Shown here one piece after another: positions 18,490 to 27,268 of a stretch of DNA of 64,000 nucleotides. A program made the position numbers and the translations under genes. The notes below the pieces were generated by a model that was given only the letters and a program-made list of their open reading frames with translations, had not been told where the DNA came from and did no database searches. The stretch's first letter is position 1. Each line of letters opens with the position of its first letter. The stretch is from Paenibacillus agricola (GTDB lineage: Bacteria > Bacillota > Bacilli > Paenibacillales > NBRC-103111), in NCBI RefSeq assembly GCF_011440305.1, contig NZ_JAAOIW010000007.1:248001-312000 (forward strand), given 5' to 3'.

Positions 18490-19632
18490 CTATGAACGGA
18501 CAATAAGCTCTGAGAGCAATGCCGTACGAAATGGGATTTCATCGATGACTACATATTCATCCAGAGCGTGGGCATGATCTCCTCTGGCACCCAATCCGTC
18601 GAGCGTAGGTGTTCCCATGGAAGCCGTGAAATTTCCATCGCTAACCCCGCCCGTTTGGGCTTCTTCTAATGGATACGAATAGCTTAACTTCGCTATATCC
18701 CTCGCCAGTCTAAACAAAGAATGGCTCTGCTCAGTAGGCTCCATGGGCGGACGCATCATTCCTCCAGTCAGTTCGACCTGTGCACCCGGCAAAGAAGCCG
18801 CAAAGCCTTCCAGGCTCTTCTCCAGCTTTCCAGCTTCCTCCGACGAAGTGACTCGAACATCAATCTCGGCTTCAGCAAAATCAGCCACTACATTACGTCC
18901 GATGCCACCATGAACGATACCGACGTTAACCGTCGTTCCACGATTAAAGTTAGTCAGCGCATGTAGACGTTGAATCTGAATGGCCATTTCTTCAATGGCT
19001 GATATCCCATTTTGTGGATCGACACCTGCATGGGCAGAAATCCCCCGAACCACTAATCGATATCTACCGCTGCCTTTTCTGGCAGTCTTGAGCGCACCAT
19101 TAGGCTCCATGGGAGGCTCCAGAACGAAGGCGGATTCAGCCTGTCGAGCCTGTTCCTCGATCCATTCCCGCGATGTCGGGCTTCCCAGCTCTTCATCGCT
19201 GTTCATGAGCAGCACAATCTTTTTGTCCGCGGGAAATCTTCCTGTATCCTGAAGCGCCTTGATCGCAAAAATTGCTTGCAGCAGCCCCGCTTTCATATCA
19301 TAAACGCCCGGACCATATGCACGTCCGCTCTCCATTCGGAAAGGACGGCGACCCGCTTCACCTAAGGGCCATACGGTATCATAATGCCCCACAAGCAGAA
19401 TCTGTCTGTCGCCGGTACCTACCTCGCATAGCAAACGATCGCCATAAACCGGATTGGGTATTCGTACAACATTTCCTCCAAGCAGCCTTAGCACATGATG
19501 AGTAAACCAGTCTGCCATCTTATCGTTTTGATGCTTACTCGAAGAGGGTGAATCGATATTCACGCATTCCTCTAGCAGCCTCATGAATTCAGACATATAG
19601 GTCTCTATTTTTTTTATGAGTGACATAACCAA
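18490..19632 (-). CDS. M20-family metallopeptidase, carboxypeptidase G2-like
   Basis: Probable zinc-dependent hydrolase of 380 residues that cleaves an amide bond to a terminal amino acid. M20 motifs are present: HYDTVWPLGE (first metal His and Asp), GPGVYDMKAGL (bridging Asp), NSDEELGSP (catalytic Glu pair), a dimerisation lid with GISAHAG, and the last metal His in GARGDHAHALDE. No signal peptide, so it acts in the cytoplasm. It is the last gene of the Pot-like importer operon, 12 nt after the permease, so the imported compound is probably hydrolysed by this enzyme (an N-acyl amino acid, a gamma-glutamyl compound or similar; inference). Confidence 0.9.
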   Translation of the reverse strand: MVMSLIKKIETYMSEFMRLLEECVNIDSPSSSKHQNDKMADWFTHHVLRLLGGNVVRIPNPVYGDRLLCEVGTGDRQILLVGHYDTVWPLGEAGRRPFRMESGRAYGPGVYDMKAGLLQAIFAIKALQDTGRFPADKKIVLLMNSDEELGSPTSREWIEEQARQAESAFVLEPPMEPNGALKTARKGSGRYRLVVRGISAHAGVDPQNGISAIEEMAIQIQRLHALTNFNRGTTVNVGIVHGGIGRNVVADFAEAEIDVRVTSSEEAGKLEKSLEGFAASLPGAQVELTGGMMRPPMEPTEQSHSLFRLARDIAKLSYSYPLEEAQTGGVSDGNFTASMGTPTLDGLGARGDHAHALDEYVVIDEIPFRTALLSELIVRS

Positions 19633-19644
19633 GAAGCAGCTCCA

Positions 19645-20448
19645 TTAATGGGATTGTGAATTCGAACCGAACATACGATCCAATCCATATACCCGCTCTA
19701 AAATTAATATAAATACAAGACTAAGCAAAATCACGACGGATGAAATAGATGCTACGAGTGGATCAAGTGTCTCTTGCATATAACTAAAAATAGCCATCGG
19801 TAGCGTTGTCGTTGAAGGGGAAATCAAGAACAACGAAACCGTAACATTATCAAAGGAAGTCAAAAAGGCAAATATCATTCCGCTCATAATGGCAGGCTTC
19901 AAAATGGGAAGTGTAATATCCCAGAACACATTGCTGGGCTTCGCACCCAGAATGTACGCAGCCCGCTCCAGCGTATAATCAAACGAGCTTAATCCTGTCA
20001 GCACCAGCCTGACTACATAGGGAATAGAAATCAAAATATGCGCCAAGAGCAGGCCAAGAAATGTACCGGCTAACCCGATTCGTGTAAAAAATACGAGCGC
20101 TGCGATCCCGATGATTAAAGCTGGCACTGTTAGCGGAGACAGCAGCAAACCGTTAATCCATCCTTTACCCGGGAATTTGTATTTATGCAGTGCCAAGCCC
20201 GCAAGAGTTCCGATCAGTGTGGACAAAAGAGCAGACAATGCCGCCAGCTGCAGACTGAAAAGAAAAGCATCGATAAACTCAGGACGGTCCAAAATTTTCA
20301 GGTACCACATAAACGAAAAGCCTACTGGTGGAAACGACAAATATTTAACAGAAGTCCATGATGTCGGAATGATCACCAGCAAGGGTGAGACAACAAAGAG
20401 CACAACAATAAAAGTAAAAATAGAAAGCAGCGGATTTTTCTTTATCAT
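19645..20448 (-). CDS. ABC importer permease, PotC type
   Basis: Inner-membrane permease of 267 residues with six predicted helices and the EAA loop TLERAAYILGAKPSNVFWDITLPILKPA, typical of polyamine/opine/iron-type importers. Its start overlaps the PotB-type gene by four bases (ATGA), so translation is coupled. The M20 peptidase gene follows. Confidence 0.92.
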   Translation of the reverse strand: MIKKNPLLSIFTFIVVLFVVSPLLVIIPTSWTSVKYLSFPPVGFSFMWYLKILDRPEFIDAFLFSLQLAALSALLSTLIGTLAGLALHKYKFPGKGWINGLLLSPLTVPALIIGIAALVFFTRIGLAGTFLGLLLAHILISIPYVVRLVLTGLSSFDYTLERAAYILGAKPSNVFWDITLPILKPAIMSGMIFAFLTSFDNVTVSLFLISPSTTTLPMAIFSYMQETLDPLVASISSVVILLSLVFILILERVYGLDRMFGSNSQSH

Positions 20449-21299
20449 GAGGCAAACACCTCTTTATACCTTTTCGTCTCCACGATCCTGGTGAATACCG
20501 CGACCAACGCAAACGTGGAAGTCAAAAGCAAGAATGATAAGGCGGCTCCCATCGGCCAATTTAATTGAGCCATTATTTTTTCATACGCAATAACGGGCAA
20601 TACTTTCACAGACGTTCCCCCCATCAAAGCCGGCGTGACGAAAGCGCTCATTGACAAGCTGAATACTAGTGTCGTTCCGGCAATTATACCCGGTAAGCTA
20701 AGCGGGAGTGTGACAGTAAAAAAGCTTTGGGCCCGTCTCGCACCCAAAATACCGGCCGCTTTATAGAGAGAGTCGTCGATTTGATATAAACTTGTGGCAA
20801 TCGCAAGCACCATATAAACAATATTGGCATCTGCAAGCCCGATCACGACACCAAGCTCGTTATACATTAACTTTAACGGTTCGTTGATAATACCTATCTT
20901 CAACAGGATGGTATTGATCCATCCCTTCTCGCCCAGAATGATCACCCATCCGAAGTTGCGAATAACGACGCTGACCAAATGCGGGGATATAATCGCAAAA
21001 GTTACGATCCCTCGCCATTTAGGACTCGCTTGAGCCATAAATAAAGCCACGGGATAGCCTAAAACCAGACAAGTAATGACGGTCAATAAGCTGATCTTGA
21101 TCGTCCGCCATAAAATGCTCAGGTAATAAGGATCCTTGACAAAAGTAAGATAATTTTCGAATGAAAACTGCTCGTGCTGATCCTGGAAGCTTTGCATTAA
21201 TATATACAGCATCGGAATAAGGAACACACCGAGTATGATCACTAGACTTGGCACTAGCAGCAGAAGTGCAGGACTCAGAAAAGCAAACTTCTTTGACAT
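20445..21299 (-). CDS. ABC importer permease, PotB type
   Basis: Inner-membrane permease of 284 residues. A first membrane helix spans about 9-32 and the EAA loop is SLYKAAGILGARRAQSFFTVTLPLSLPG. It pairs with the PotC-type permease. Its start is three bases after the ATPase stop codon. The complete operon order (receptor, ATPase, PotB, PotC, peptidase) with near-zero spacing indicates one transcript. Confidence 0.92.
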   Translation of the reverse strand: MSKKFAFLSPALLLLVPSLVIILGVFLIPMLYILMQSFQDQHEQFSFENYLTFVKDPYYLSILWRTIKISLLTVITCLVLGYPVALFMAQASPKWRGIVTFAIISPHLVSVVIRNFGWVIILGEKGWINTILLKIGIINEPLKLMYNELGVVIGLADANIVYMVLAIATSLYQIDDSLYKAAGILGARRAQSFFTVTLPLSLPGIIAGTTLVFSLSMSAFVTPALMGGTSVKVLPVIAYEKIMAQLNWPMGAALSFLLLTSTFALVAVFTRIVETKRYKEVFAS

Positions 21300-21302
21300 G
21301 AC

Positions 21303-22400
21303 CTACTCCACCTTTCTGGGGAACACAAACATGTCCTCCGGCTTCCATTCCAGATAAACCGTTTCTCCTTGCTTTAAGGCTCCGCCCTCTTGCTCAGCCA
21401 GCAATCGTACCGTTATCGTGTGTTTACCGACAGTGACTTCGCATTCCGTATAAGCCCCTAGGAAGGAAATCAGTTTGACTTGGCCTTTCACGCTGTTCAT
21501 ATCCGTAGAAGCTGACTCTTCCTGAGCAAGCTGTATTCTCTCCGGCCGAACATACATGGATACTTGATCACCCGTCCGAAGCTCGATCCCCTTCGGTGAA
21601 GCACTCAAAGCAAAACCTTCCTCAGTTCGCAATCTTAATTGCGAAGGATGGGTTTCCTCCAATATACCGTACATCCGGTTCGACTTTCCGATAAACGTAT
21701 GTACAAACTCCGAGGCAGGTCGGTTATAGATTTCCCAAGGAGTGCCTACTTGCTCCATTTTCCCGTTAGCCAATACAACAATCCGGTTGGATAAATATAA
21801 AGCCTCTTCCTGATCGTGGGTGACAAAAATGGTTGTCACGCCAATCTCTTGCTGCAGCCGCTTTAGCTCATCACGCAGCTCTTCCCTCAGTTTCGCGTCC
21901 AGATTACTTAACGGCTCGTCCAGCAATAGCAATGACGGTTCCGTGACCAGCGCTCTGGCAATGGCGATCCTCTGCCGCTGTCCGCCCGAGAGCTGCTTGG
22001 GATAACGATCCGCCACATTGGGAAGCTTGACGACCTCGAGAATCTTCTTCACCCGTTCCTGCATTTCGCTTTTTGGCGTCTTCCTCAGCTTCAGTCCATA
22101 GGCCACATTTTCAAAAATCGTCATGTGCGGGAACAACGAATAAGTTTGGAAGACCATCCCCAGCTCCCGTTTATTGGACGGCATACCGTTCATCCGTTTG
22201 CCTTTAATGAATAAGTCGCCTTGATCGGGTTCAAGAAAACCGGCAATCATATTCAGCGTAGTCGTTTTCCCGCATCCGGATGGACCGAGAAAGGAGACAC
22301 ATTCCCCTTGCTCGATCTGCAAATTAAAGTTTTCCACCACTACGTTGGAGCCGAAAGATTTTTGGATATTTTTCAATTCAACATCGATGTTTTTGCCCAT
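21303..22400 (-). CDS. ABC importer ATP-binding protein, PotA type
   Basis: Cytoplasmic ATPase of 365 residues from the chosen start. Walker A GPSGCGKTT, Q-loop MVFQTYSLFPHM, signature LSGGQRQR, Walker B LLLLDEPLSNLD and H-loop VTHDQEEA are all intact, followed by a C-terminal TOBE-like regulatory domain with VRPERIQL. A GTG at 22409 lies inside the Shine-Dalgarno AGGTGG (22412-22407), so ATG 22400, six bases further on, is the likely start. The Shine-Dalgarno overlaps the stop codon of the receptor gene, so the two are coupled. Confidence 0.93.
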   Translation of the reverse strand: MGKNIDVELKNIQKSFGSNVVVENFNLQIEQGECVSFLGPSGCGKTTTLNMIAGFLEPDQGDLFIKGKRMNGMPSNKRELGMVFQTYSLFPHMTIFENVAYGLKLRKTPKSEMQERVKKILEVVKLPNVADRYPKQLSGGQRQRIAIARALVTEPSLLLLDEPLSNLDAKLREELRDELKRLQQEIGVTTIFVTHDQEEALYLSNRIVVLANGKMEQVGTPWEIYNRPASEFVHTFIGKSNRMYGILEETHPSQLRLRTEEGFALSASPKGIELRTGDQVSMYVRPERIQLAQEESASTDMNSVKGQVKLISFLGAYTECEVTVGKHTITVRLLAEQEGGALKQGETVYLEWKPEDMFVFPRKVE

Positions 22401-22409
22401 GAGATCCAC

Positions 22410-23519
22410 CTATTTCCCGACTTTTGGAGCGATTTCTTTGTTAAACCGGTCAATCCATGCCGATGTGCCGCTTCCTACTGCCTCTAAGTCAAACTTCACG
22501 ATCTTTTTACGGTCAAAATCAAGCTTTTTTGCAATGTCCTCTGGAAGCTTCACGTCAACGGCAGGGTTATAATAAAGCTTTGAGCCGTACATTTTTTGCA
22601 CTTCATCTGATAGTAGGAACTCGATGAATGCTTTGCCCGCGTTCTCGTTTTTCGCCCCTTTAATTATCGTGGCCACGTTGGGTACGACGTTGGCACCCTC
22701 CTTCGGAATGACGAATTCCAGGTTCACTCCGGCATCCTTTTGCACCAAGCTTCTCGCCATTGTCCATGCTGTGTAAACGGCTGTTTTGTTTTGTACATTT
22801 TGCTGAAGCTGCGCGGAGGTTTTGGCGAAGGTCGGCATATAACCCGCAATGGTCTCTAATTGTTTGAACCCGGGATCCATATTCTTCTCGGAACCGCCGT
22901 TAGCGTAAGCAAGCATAATTAAAGCGGAACGTCCAAAATTACTCGAAATTTCTGCAAGTGTCAGGTTTCCTTTCATTTCAGGCTTGGCTAGGTCATTCCA
23001 TGATTCCGGAACAGGCAGCCCTTTGGACTTCACAAGCTCGCCATTATAGGAGATGCCCATCGGCGTAAAGTTGACGGCGATCCCGCTGTTTTCTGCAACT
23101 TTCAAATCCGGAAGCACCTTATTCATGCTTGGAATATCCTTTTCGGAAATTGGTGCCCACAGCCCTTCTTTCCGTCCCGCTTCTTGTTCCCCGCCTTCTA
23201 CGATCGCAACGTCAATCTGCGGAGCTGCCTTTTGGGCCTTTACCTTTGCCACAATTTCAGTGGAAACACCTGATACATAGCTCAATTTGATGTCTGGATA
23301 TTTTTCGTTAAATTTTTTGAAAATTTCATCTTTCATCAACGTTTCGACTGTTGCCCCATTACCGGCTACAACCAACTGCTTCTCCAATGTTTTCGGTGCT
23401 TCAGTCACTGGTGCGTTTGAAGCCTCAGGCTTCGTTGGGGTTGCCGAGGTTCCGCATGCTGACAAAATAACACCACATAGCGTTAAAACAGATAAAATAG
23501 ACCCTGCCTTTTTATACAT
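22410..23519 (-). CDS. Substrate-binding lipoprotein of Pot-like ABC importer
   Basis: Extracellular receptor of 369 residues. The signal peptide ends in the lipobox ILSAC (cysteine near residue 22) with a Thr/Pro/Glu-rich spacer. The mature domain resembles PotD/iron-type receptors: LVVAGNGATVETLMKDEI, then GVSTEIVAKVKAQ and later VVPNVATIIKGAKNENAGKAFIEFLLS. Substrate is not determinable; the peptidase at the operon end argues against a simple polyamine. It is the first gene of the operon. The upstream region shared with the divergent IclR gene contains a tandem inverted-repeat operator. Confidence 0.92.
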   Translation of the reverse strand: MYKKAGSILSVLTLCGVILSACGTSATPTKPEASNAPVTEAPKTLEKQLVVAGNGATVETLMKDEIFKKFNEKYPDIKLSYVSGVSTEIVAKVKAQKAAPQIDVAIVEGGEQEAGRKEGLWAPISEKDIPSMNKVLPDLKVAENSGIAVNFTPMGISYNGELVKSKGLPVPESWNDLAKPEMKGNLTLAEISSNFGRSALIMLAYANGGSEKNMDPGFKQLETIAGYMPTFAKTSAQLQQNVQNKTAVYTAWTMARSLVQKDAGVNLEFVIPKEGANVVPNVATIIKGAKNENAGKAFIEFLLSDEVQKMYGSKLYYNPAVDVKLPEDIAKKLDFDRKKIVKFDLEAVGSGTSAWIDRFNKEIAPKVGK

Positions 23520-23540
23520 AATAAGTTCCTCCTCGAAATC

Positions 23541-23577
23541 GTTCTCTAATAGAGAACATCGTTTTCTATTGGTGAAT
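23541..23577. promoter_or_regulatory. Tandem operator in the IclR / Pot-like importer divergent region
   Basis: A perfect inverted repeat, GTTCTCTAATAGAGAAC (23541-23557), is followed exactly 20 bp later by a degenerate copy, GTTTTCTATTGGTGAAT (23561-23577). Twenty base pairs is about two helical turns, so both would face the same side of DNA. The position between a divergent IclR gene and its probable target operon suggests the IclR binding sites. A TACAAT hexamer at 23582-23587 could serve as -10 for the iclR-type gene. Confidence 0.6.
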
Positions 23578-23734
23578 ATGGTACAATATTAACATGTCGA
23601 TACTTGCTTCTGCAACCAGAAATTATCTGTTTTCAGCATCTATGTCAGATAAGATTACGTTAAGGACATTTATACCAATATGTGCTAAACTTACTTTGAT
23701 TATTCATGCTAGATTCATAACGAAGGAGTTTCCT

Positions 23735-24490
23735 ATGGAACACTTATCATCCGTCAAAAATAGCTGCAGATTGTTGAAATTTTTCCTTCAATCCCCATCC
23801 AAAGAGCTCGGGGTCAGCGATTTAAGCCGTAAACTTACCCTCTCCAAAGGGGCCGTCCATAAGATGCTCGCTACGCTAGAGAGCGAAGGTTTCATTAGGC
23901 AAAACCCTGCCACTAAACAGTATTATCTAGGATATACGCTGCTGGAGCTGGGGAACCAGGTTCTCAAAAACCATAACTTATCGGACTTTGTAAAACCTTA
24001 TTTAGAAAGATTGGCTCAGATGTCCAACGAGCTAATAACCCTCTGCGTAAAGGATGAGCGGGACGCTTTATATGTGGATAAAATCGACTCCCAATATCCC
24101 ATCCGATTTAATGTAGATATGTACCGCCGTTTCCCTCTTTATGCCACTTCAGCAGCCAGAGTTATATTTGCCCACTGTAACTTGTCCCTAATCGATGACT
24201 TGTTAAAGGAAGATATCCGTACATTTACACCCTATTCGTTTAAAGATCCCGAAGCCATTAAATCTCGTCTACTGGAAATCAAACAACAGGGCTATGAAAT
24301 GAGCTCGAATATGCGTAACGTTGGCGTAACAGGTATAGCCGCTCCTCTATTTGACGCCAATGGAGAAGTATCCGCCTCAATCAGCATTATCGGTCCTTCC
24401 GATCGAATGCTCCCTCTTAAAGAGAAGTTAATCGGGCAGATCATAGAAGTGACGAAAGAGATTTCCTCACAACTGGGCTACCATGGATAA
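23735..24490 (+). CDS. IclR-family transcriptional regulator
   Basis: Cytoplasmic regulator of 251 residues, the usual IclR length. The N-terminal winged HTH contains LGVSDLSRKLTLSKGAVHKMLATLESEGFI split over about 30 residues; the C-terminal effector domain starts near LGYTLLELGNQVLKN and ends with the family pattern VGVTGIAAPLFDANGEVSASISIIGP. The frame is open for 47 codons upstream, but AAGGAG at 23723-23728 supports ATG 23735. It diverges from the Pot-like importer-peptidase operon and probably controls it and itself through the tandem operator. Effector unknown; likely the imported compound or its hydrolysis product. Confidence 0.93.
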   Translation: MEHLSSVKNSCRLLKFFLQSPSKELGVSDLSRKLTLSKGAVHKMLATLESEGFIRQNPATKQYYLGYTLLELGNQVLKNHNLSDFVKPYLERLAQMSNELITLCVKDERDALYVDKIDSQYPIRFNVDMYRRFPLYATSAARVIFAHCNLSLIDDLLKEDIRTFTPYSFKDPEAIKSRLLEIKQQGYEMSSNMRNVGVTGIAAPLFDANGEVSASISIIGPSDRMLPLKEKLIGQIIEVTKEISSQLGYHG

Positions 24491-24519
24491 CGACCCGTAC
24501 ACACTATAACGTCAAATTG

Positions 24520-24547
24520 AAAGGGGCATCCCAACGGAAGCCCCTTT
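24520..24547 (+). terminator. Terminator-like hairpin after the IclR gene
   Basis: Eight-base-pair stem (AAAGGGGC / GCCCCTTT) with a 12-nt loop, 30 nt after the IclR stop. T and A runs are short, so it may serve weakly in both directions, also for the converging DNA glycosylase gene. Confidence 0.6.
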
Positions 24548-24634
24548 ACTGGTATCAAATCATGAATCCATCGTTTCTTTTAGAATCCACAAATCGTTCG
24601 TCAAGCCGCTCTTCAGGTAGCAGCCGTAGAAGCT

Positions 24635-25234
24635 CTAAAGCCTAGATACAAACGGATTACCCATAGCCCAGTAACGCCATGGATAATGTTTGGCTTCCCC
24701 GCTGTTCTCGATGCCAATCCTTGGCCCCGCCGCTATCGATTCTATGTTCTTTCCTTCGGCTATGTAAAGAGGAGGGGCAAAGAACGACCTTCCGTAATCT
24801 TCCTTTTCAATACCAAGCGCTTTTGTCAGTTTTCCTGGACCATTGGTAAGGGCTTGAAGCTTTTTATCTGGACCACGCCGTTCATACATAAGTCCAATTC
24901 CTGTACAGGGCTCTAACGCTCGAATTAAAACTGCCTCAGGGTGGCCGGATTCCCCACTAACCACATTGATAAGGCAGTGGGTATGCATCACATAGGTGTA
25001 CACATAACCAGGAGGACCGAACATGACATCTGTTCTGCGTGTCCTTCGATTACCAAAGCTGTGTGCGGCACGATCCCCCGGACCTATGTAGGCTTCCGTT
25101 TCTACAATCCATCCCGAAGCCGTTCCTAATTCCGTTTCTTTCACAAGCAGCTTGCCGAGCAGCGAACGGGCCAACTCCAATGTGGGCTGCTGATAGAACG
25201 AAACATCTATGGGTTGAAACAACCGAACATTCAC
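24635..25234 (-). CDS. 3-methyladenine DNA glycosylase (AAG/MPG family)
   Basis: Base-excision repair enzyme of 199 residues that removes alkylated purines such as 3-methyladenine. The family signature is clear: LARSLLGKLLVKE, the catalytic glutamate in VETEAYIGPGDRAAHS, TDVMFGPPGYVYTYVMHTHCLINVV, EAVLIRALEP, and NGPGKLTKALGI. Length matches bacterial AAG proteins, and no residues appear to be missing. It stands alone between two unrelated operons, with a terminator-like hairpin on each side. Confidence 0.95.
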   Translation of the reverse strand: MNVRLFQPIDVSFYQQPTLELARSLLGKLLVKETELGTASGWIVETEAYIGPGDRAAHSFGNRRTRRTDVMFGPPGYVYTYVMHTHCLINVVSGESGHPEAVLIRALEPCTGIGLMYERRGPDKKLQALTNGPGKLTKALGIEKEDYGRSFFAPPLYIAEGKNIESIAAGPRIGIENSGEAKHYPWRYWAMGNPFVSRL

Positions 25235-25301
25235 CCCCTATTTATCTGGATCCTCGACTCATTTTACCCTTCCTTTGGCGTCTTAACCCTTCCAGACAAC
25301 G

Positions 25302-25332
25302 AAAAACACCATCCAATACAGATGGTGTTTTT
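25302..25332 (-). terminator. Intrinsic terminator of the first peptide importer operon
   Basis: Perfect 12-base arms (AAAAACACCATC / GATGGTGTTTTT) around the loop CAATACA. The arms themselves give T-tracts on both strands. It lies 63 nt after the stop codon of the peptide-binding protein gene and upstream of the DNA glycosylase gene. Confidence 0.93.
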
Positions 25333-25394
25333 AGCTCATTTCTATTCTAACTTACTCATCATTTCCGGAAGCGCCCATCAGACAGCCTATTGCC

Positions 25395-27254
25395 TTACTC
25401 CACTTGTGGCTTTTCCGCTGTGACACTGACATCCTTCCACGTTAACGTAGAGCTCGGATCCACCGATAAATTTTTCACACGGTTGTTTACTGCATAAATC
25501 CCTGAGCGGTATAAGGTTGGGATCAACGGCACCTCTTCACTCATTAGAGCCTGCCATTGGTTATAAATATCTTTGCGATATTCTTTATTAAAGGCTTGCT
25601 CGGAATGCCCTTTGGCCAACAGTTCATCGTTTTTGTCATGTACCCAGTGCGTGTAATTGAACAAAACGTCGCGTCCATATAATCCATATGGATCCACATC
25701 GGAGCCTGTTGACCAGGCCGCTGCAAAGATGTCGACCTTTGGATCATCCTTTTGCACCCTGTCGTAGAACGAGTTAAATTCAGTTAACCGGCCATCCACA
25801 AGCTGCACATCAAGGCCTACCTCTTTCCAGCCCTGCATATAAAATTTGGCCAAAGGCTCGGCAATGTCGCCTCCGCTCATCATCAGGAAGTTGACCGTAA
25901 ATTTCTTTCCCTCCGGATCCTCGCGAAGCTTGTCCCCGTCCTTATCGATGTAGCCTGCTTCATCCAGCAGCTTTTTCGCCTTCTCAGGGTCGAATGTATA
26001 GCCTTTGGCCGTCTTGTCGTGATAGCCCATAAAGGATGGCGGGATTAAGGTGGTAGCGGGAAAGCGTAAGCCGTGGTAAAGCTTATCTCCAACCGATTGG
26101 TTGTCCATCGCATAGGCCATGGCCTGGCGGAGCTTCTTGTTTTGGAATTTGGGATTGTCCATCACGCTTTGTTCCTTTTGCGCGTCCCAATGACCGAGCT
26201 TAAAACCAATATACGTGTAAGCTGAGTCAATTTTGCCGATAAATTGCAGGTTCTTTGTGCCTTTTGCTGTGGTATATTGATCGGTTGGAAATTCAGCGAG
26301 GTCGATATCACCCTTTTTCAAGGATTGCAGCACAACCTGCGGACTGACCACTTTGACAATCACCCCTTTTAAACTCGGCTTGCCTGCCCAATACTCTTCG
26401 TTGCGGACGAATTCGACCGACTCGCCAGATACAATCTTGTTCAGTTTAAAGGGTCCAAAGCCAATCGGGCTTTTGCGGATTTTATCCGACTGCGCCAATT
26501 GATTGATCGCAATATCCTTCAAATAATGCTTAGGAAACGGAGATGCCCAAATTCCTGTGAGTAACGATGGGTTGGCATGGTTCCAAGCAATGGTTAACGT
26601 CTTCGCATCGACCACTTTGATGCCAGAAATGCTCGGCGCGCTCCCGCTGTGATACACGTCCATCCCAACCACGTCTTGGATAAGCTCACTCCCATAGCGG
26701 ACGCCTGTATAGTCCTTATTGCCGATTACCAAATACGCATATTCCAAATCCTCCGCTTTTACCGGCTCTCCATCATGCCATTTGACATTGTCCTTGATTC
26801 GGATCGTCATCGATTTCTTGTCGCTAGACAGCTCGAAGGTAGCAGCTCCCTCATTCGTAATTTCATAATCCCCATTCGTGTGGAACAGCGATTCATCAAA
26901 AAATTGCAAAAGCTCTGCATCCGGTGCTCCTTTATACAATGCTGTATTCAGCGTCCCCTCAAACGGAGTATTAGACACCAATCCGTAATTCAGTACCCCA
27001 TCCACCGGCTGCCCTTCGTTTTTGACGCTCATCGGGAAATTTTCGATGCTTTCCTTTGCTTTTCCCTTGCTGGCATTCGCTGGGTCTGAACTGCCTGTCG
27101 CAGTACTCGTCGTACTACTCGGTGGACTACCTGTTGAATTGCTGGCCCCGCTGCTTGGCGGACTGCTTGTAGGGCTGGCTTCACACGCCGACAGCCATAA
27201 TAGAAGACAAACCGGTACACTGAGCAGCTTCGCATATTTGACCAAATTGACCAT
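25395..27254 (-). CDS. Peptide-binding lipoprotein of ABC importer, OppA/DppE type
   Basis: Extracellular receptor of 619 residues (family 5 solute-binding protein). The signal peptide ends at the lipobox LWLSAC (cysteine near residue 24). A long low-complexity linker of about 45 residues, rich in Ser, Thr, Pro and Gly, tethers the domain. Family motifs: LYKGAPDAELLQFFDESLF, KDNVKWHDGEPVKAEDLEYA, SPIGFGPFKL and KLRQAMAYAMDNQ. In the operon it is the last gene (order D, F, B, C, A). Substrates are probably oligopeptides, but related receptors also bind nickel or opines, so this is not certain. Confidence 0.93.
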   Translation of the reverse strand: MVNLVKYAKLLSVPVCLLLWLSACEASPTSSPPSSGASNSTGSPPSSTTSTATGSSDPANASKGKAKESIENFPMSVKNEGQPVDGVLNYGLVSNTPFEGTLNTALYKGAPDAELLQFFDESLFHTNGDYEITNEGAATFELSSDKKSMTIRIKDNVKWHDGEPVKAEDLEYAYLVIGNKDYTGVRYGSELIQDVVGMDVYHSGSAPSISGIKVVDAKTLTIAWNHANPSLLTGIWASPFPKHYLKDIAINQLAQSDKIRKSPIGFGPFKLNKIVSGESVEFVRNEEYWAGKPSLKGVIVKVVSPQVVLQSLKKGDIDLAEFPTDQYTTAKGTKNLQFIGKIDSAYTYIGFKLGHWDAQKEQSVMDNPKFQNKKLRQAMAYAMDNQSVGDKLYHGLRFPATTLIPPSFMGYHDKTAKGYTFDPEKAKKLLDEAGYIDKDGDKLREDPEGKKFTVNFLMMSGGDIAEPLAKFYMQGWKEVGLDVQLVDGRLTEFNSFYDRVQKDDPKVDIFAAAWSTGSDVDPYGLYGRDVLFNYTHWVHDKNDELLAKGHSEQAFNKEYRKDIYNQWQALMSEEVPLIPTLYRSGIYAVNNRVKNLSVDPSSTLTWKDVSVTAEKPQVE

Positions 27255-27268
27255 ACATCGCTTCCCCC

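Noticed and set aside
23594-23734. 47-residue extension on the IclR regulator
   Set aside because: AAGGAG precedes ATG 23735, which gives the normal family length, and the extension overlaps the probable promoter.
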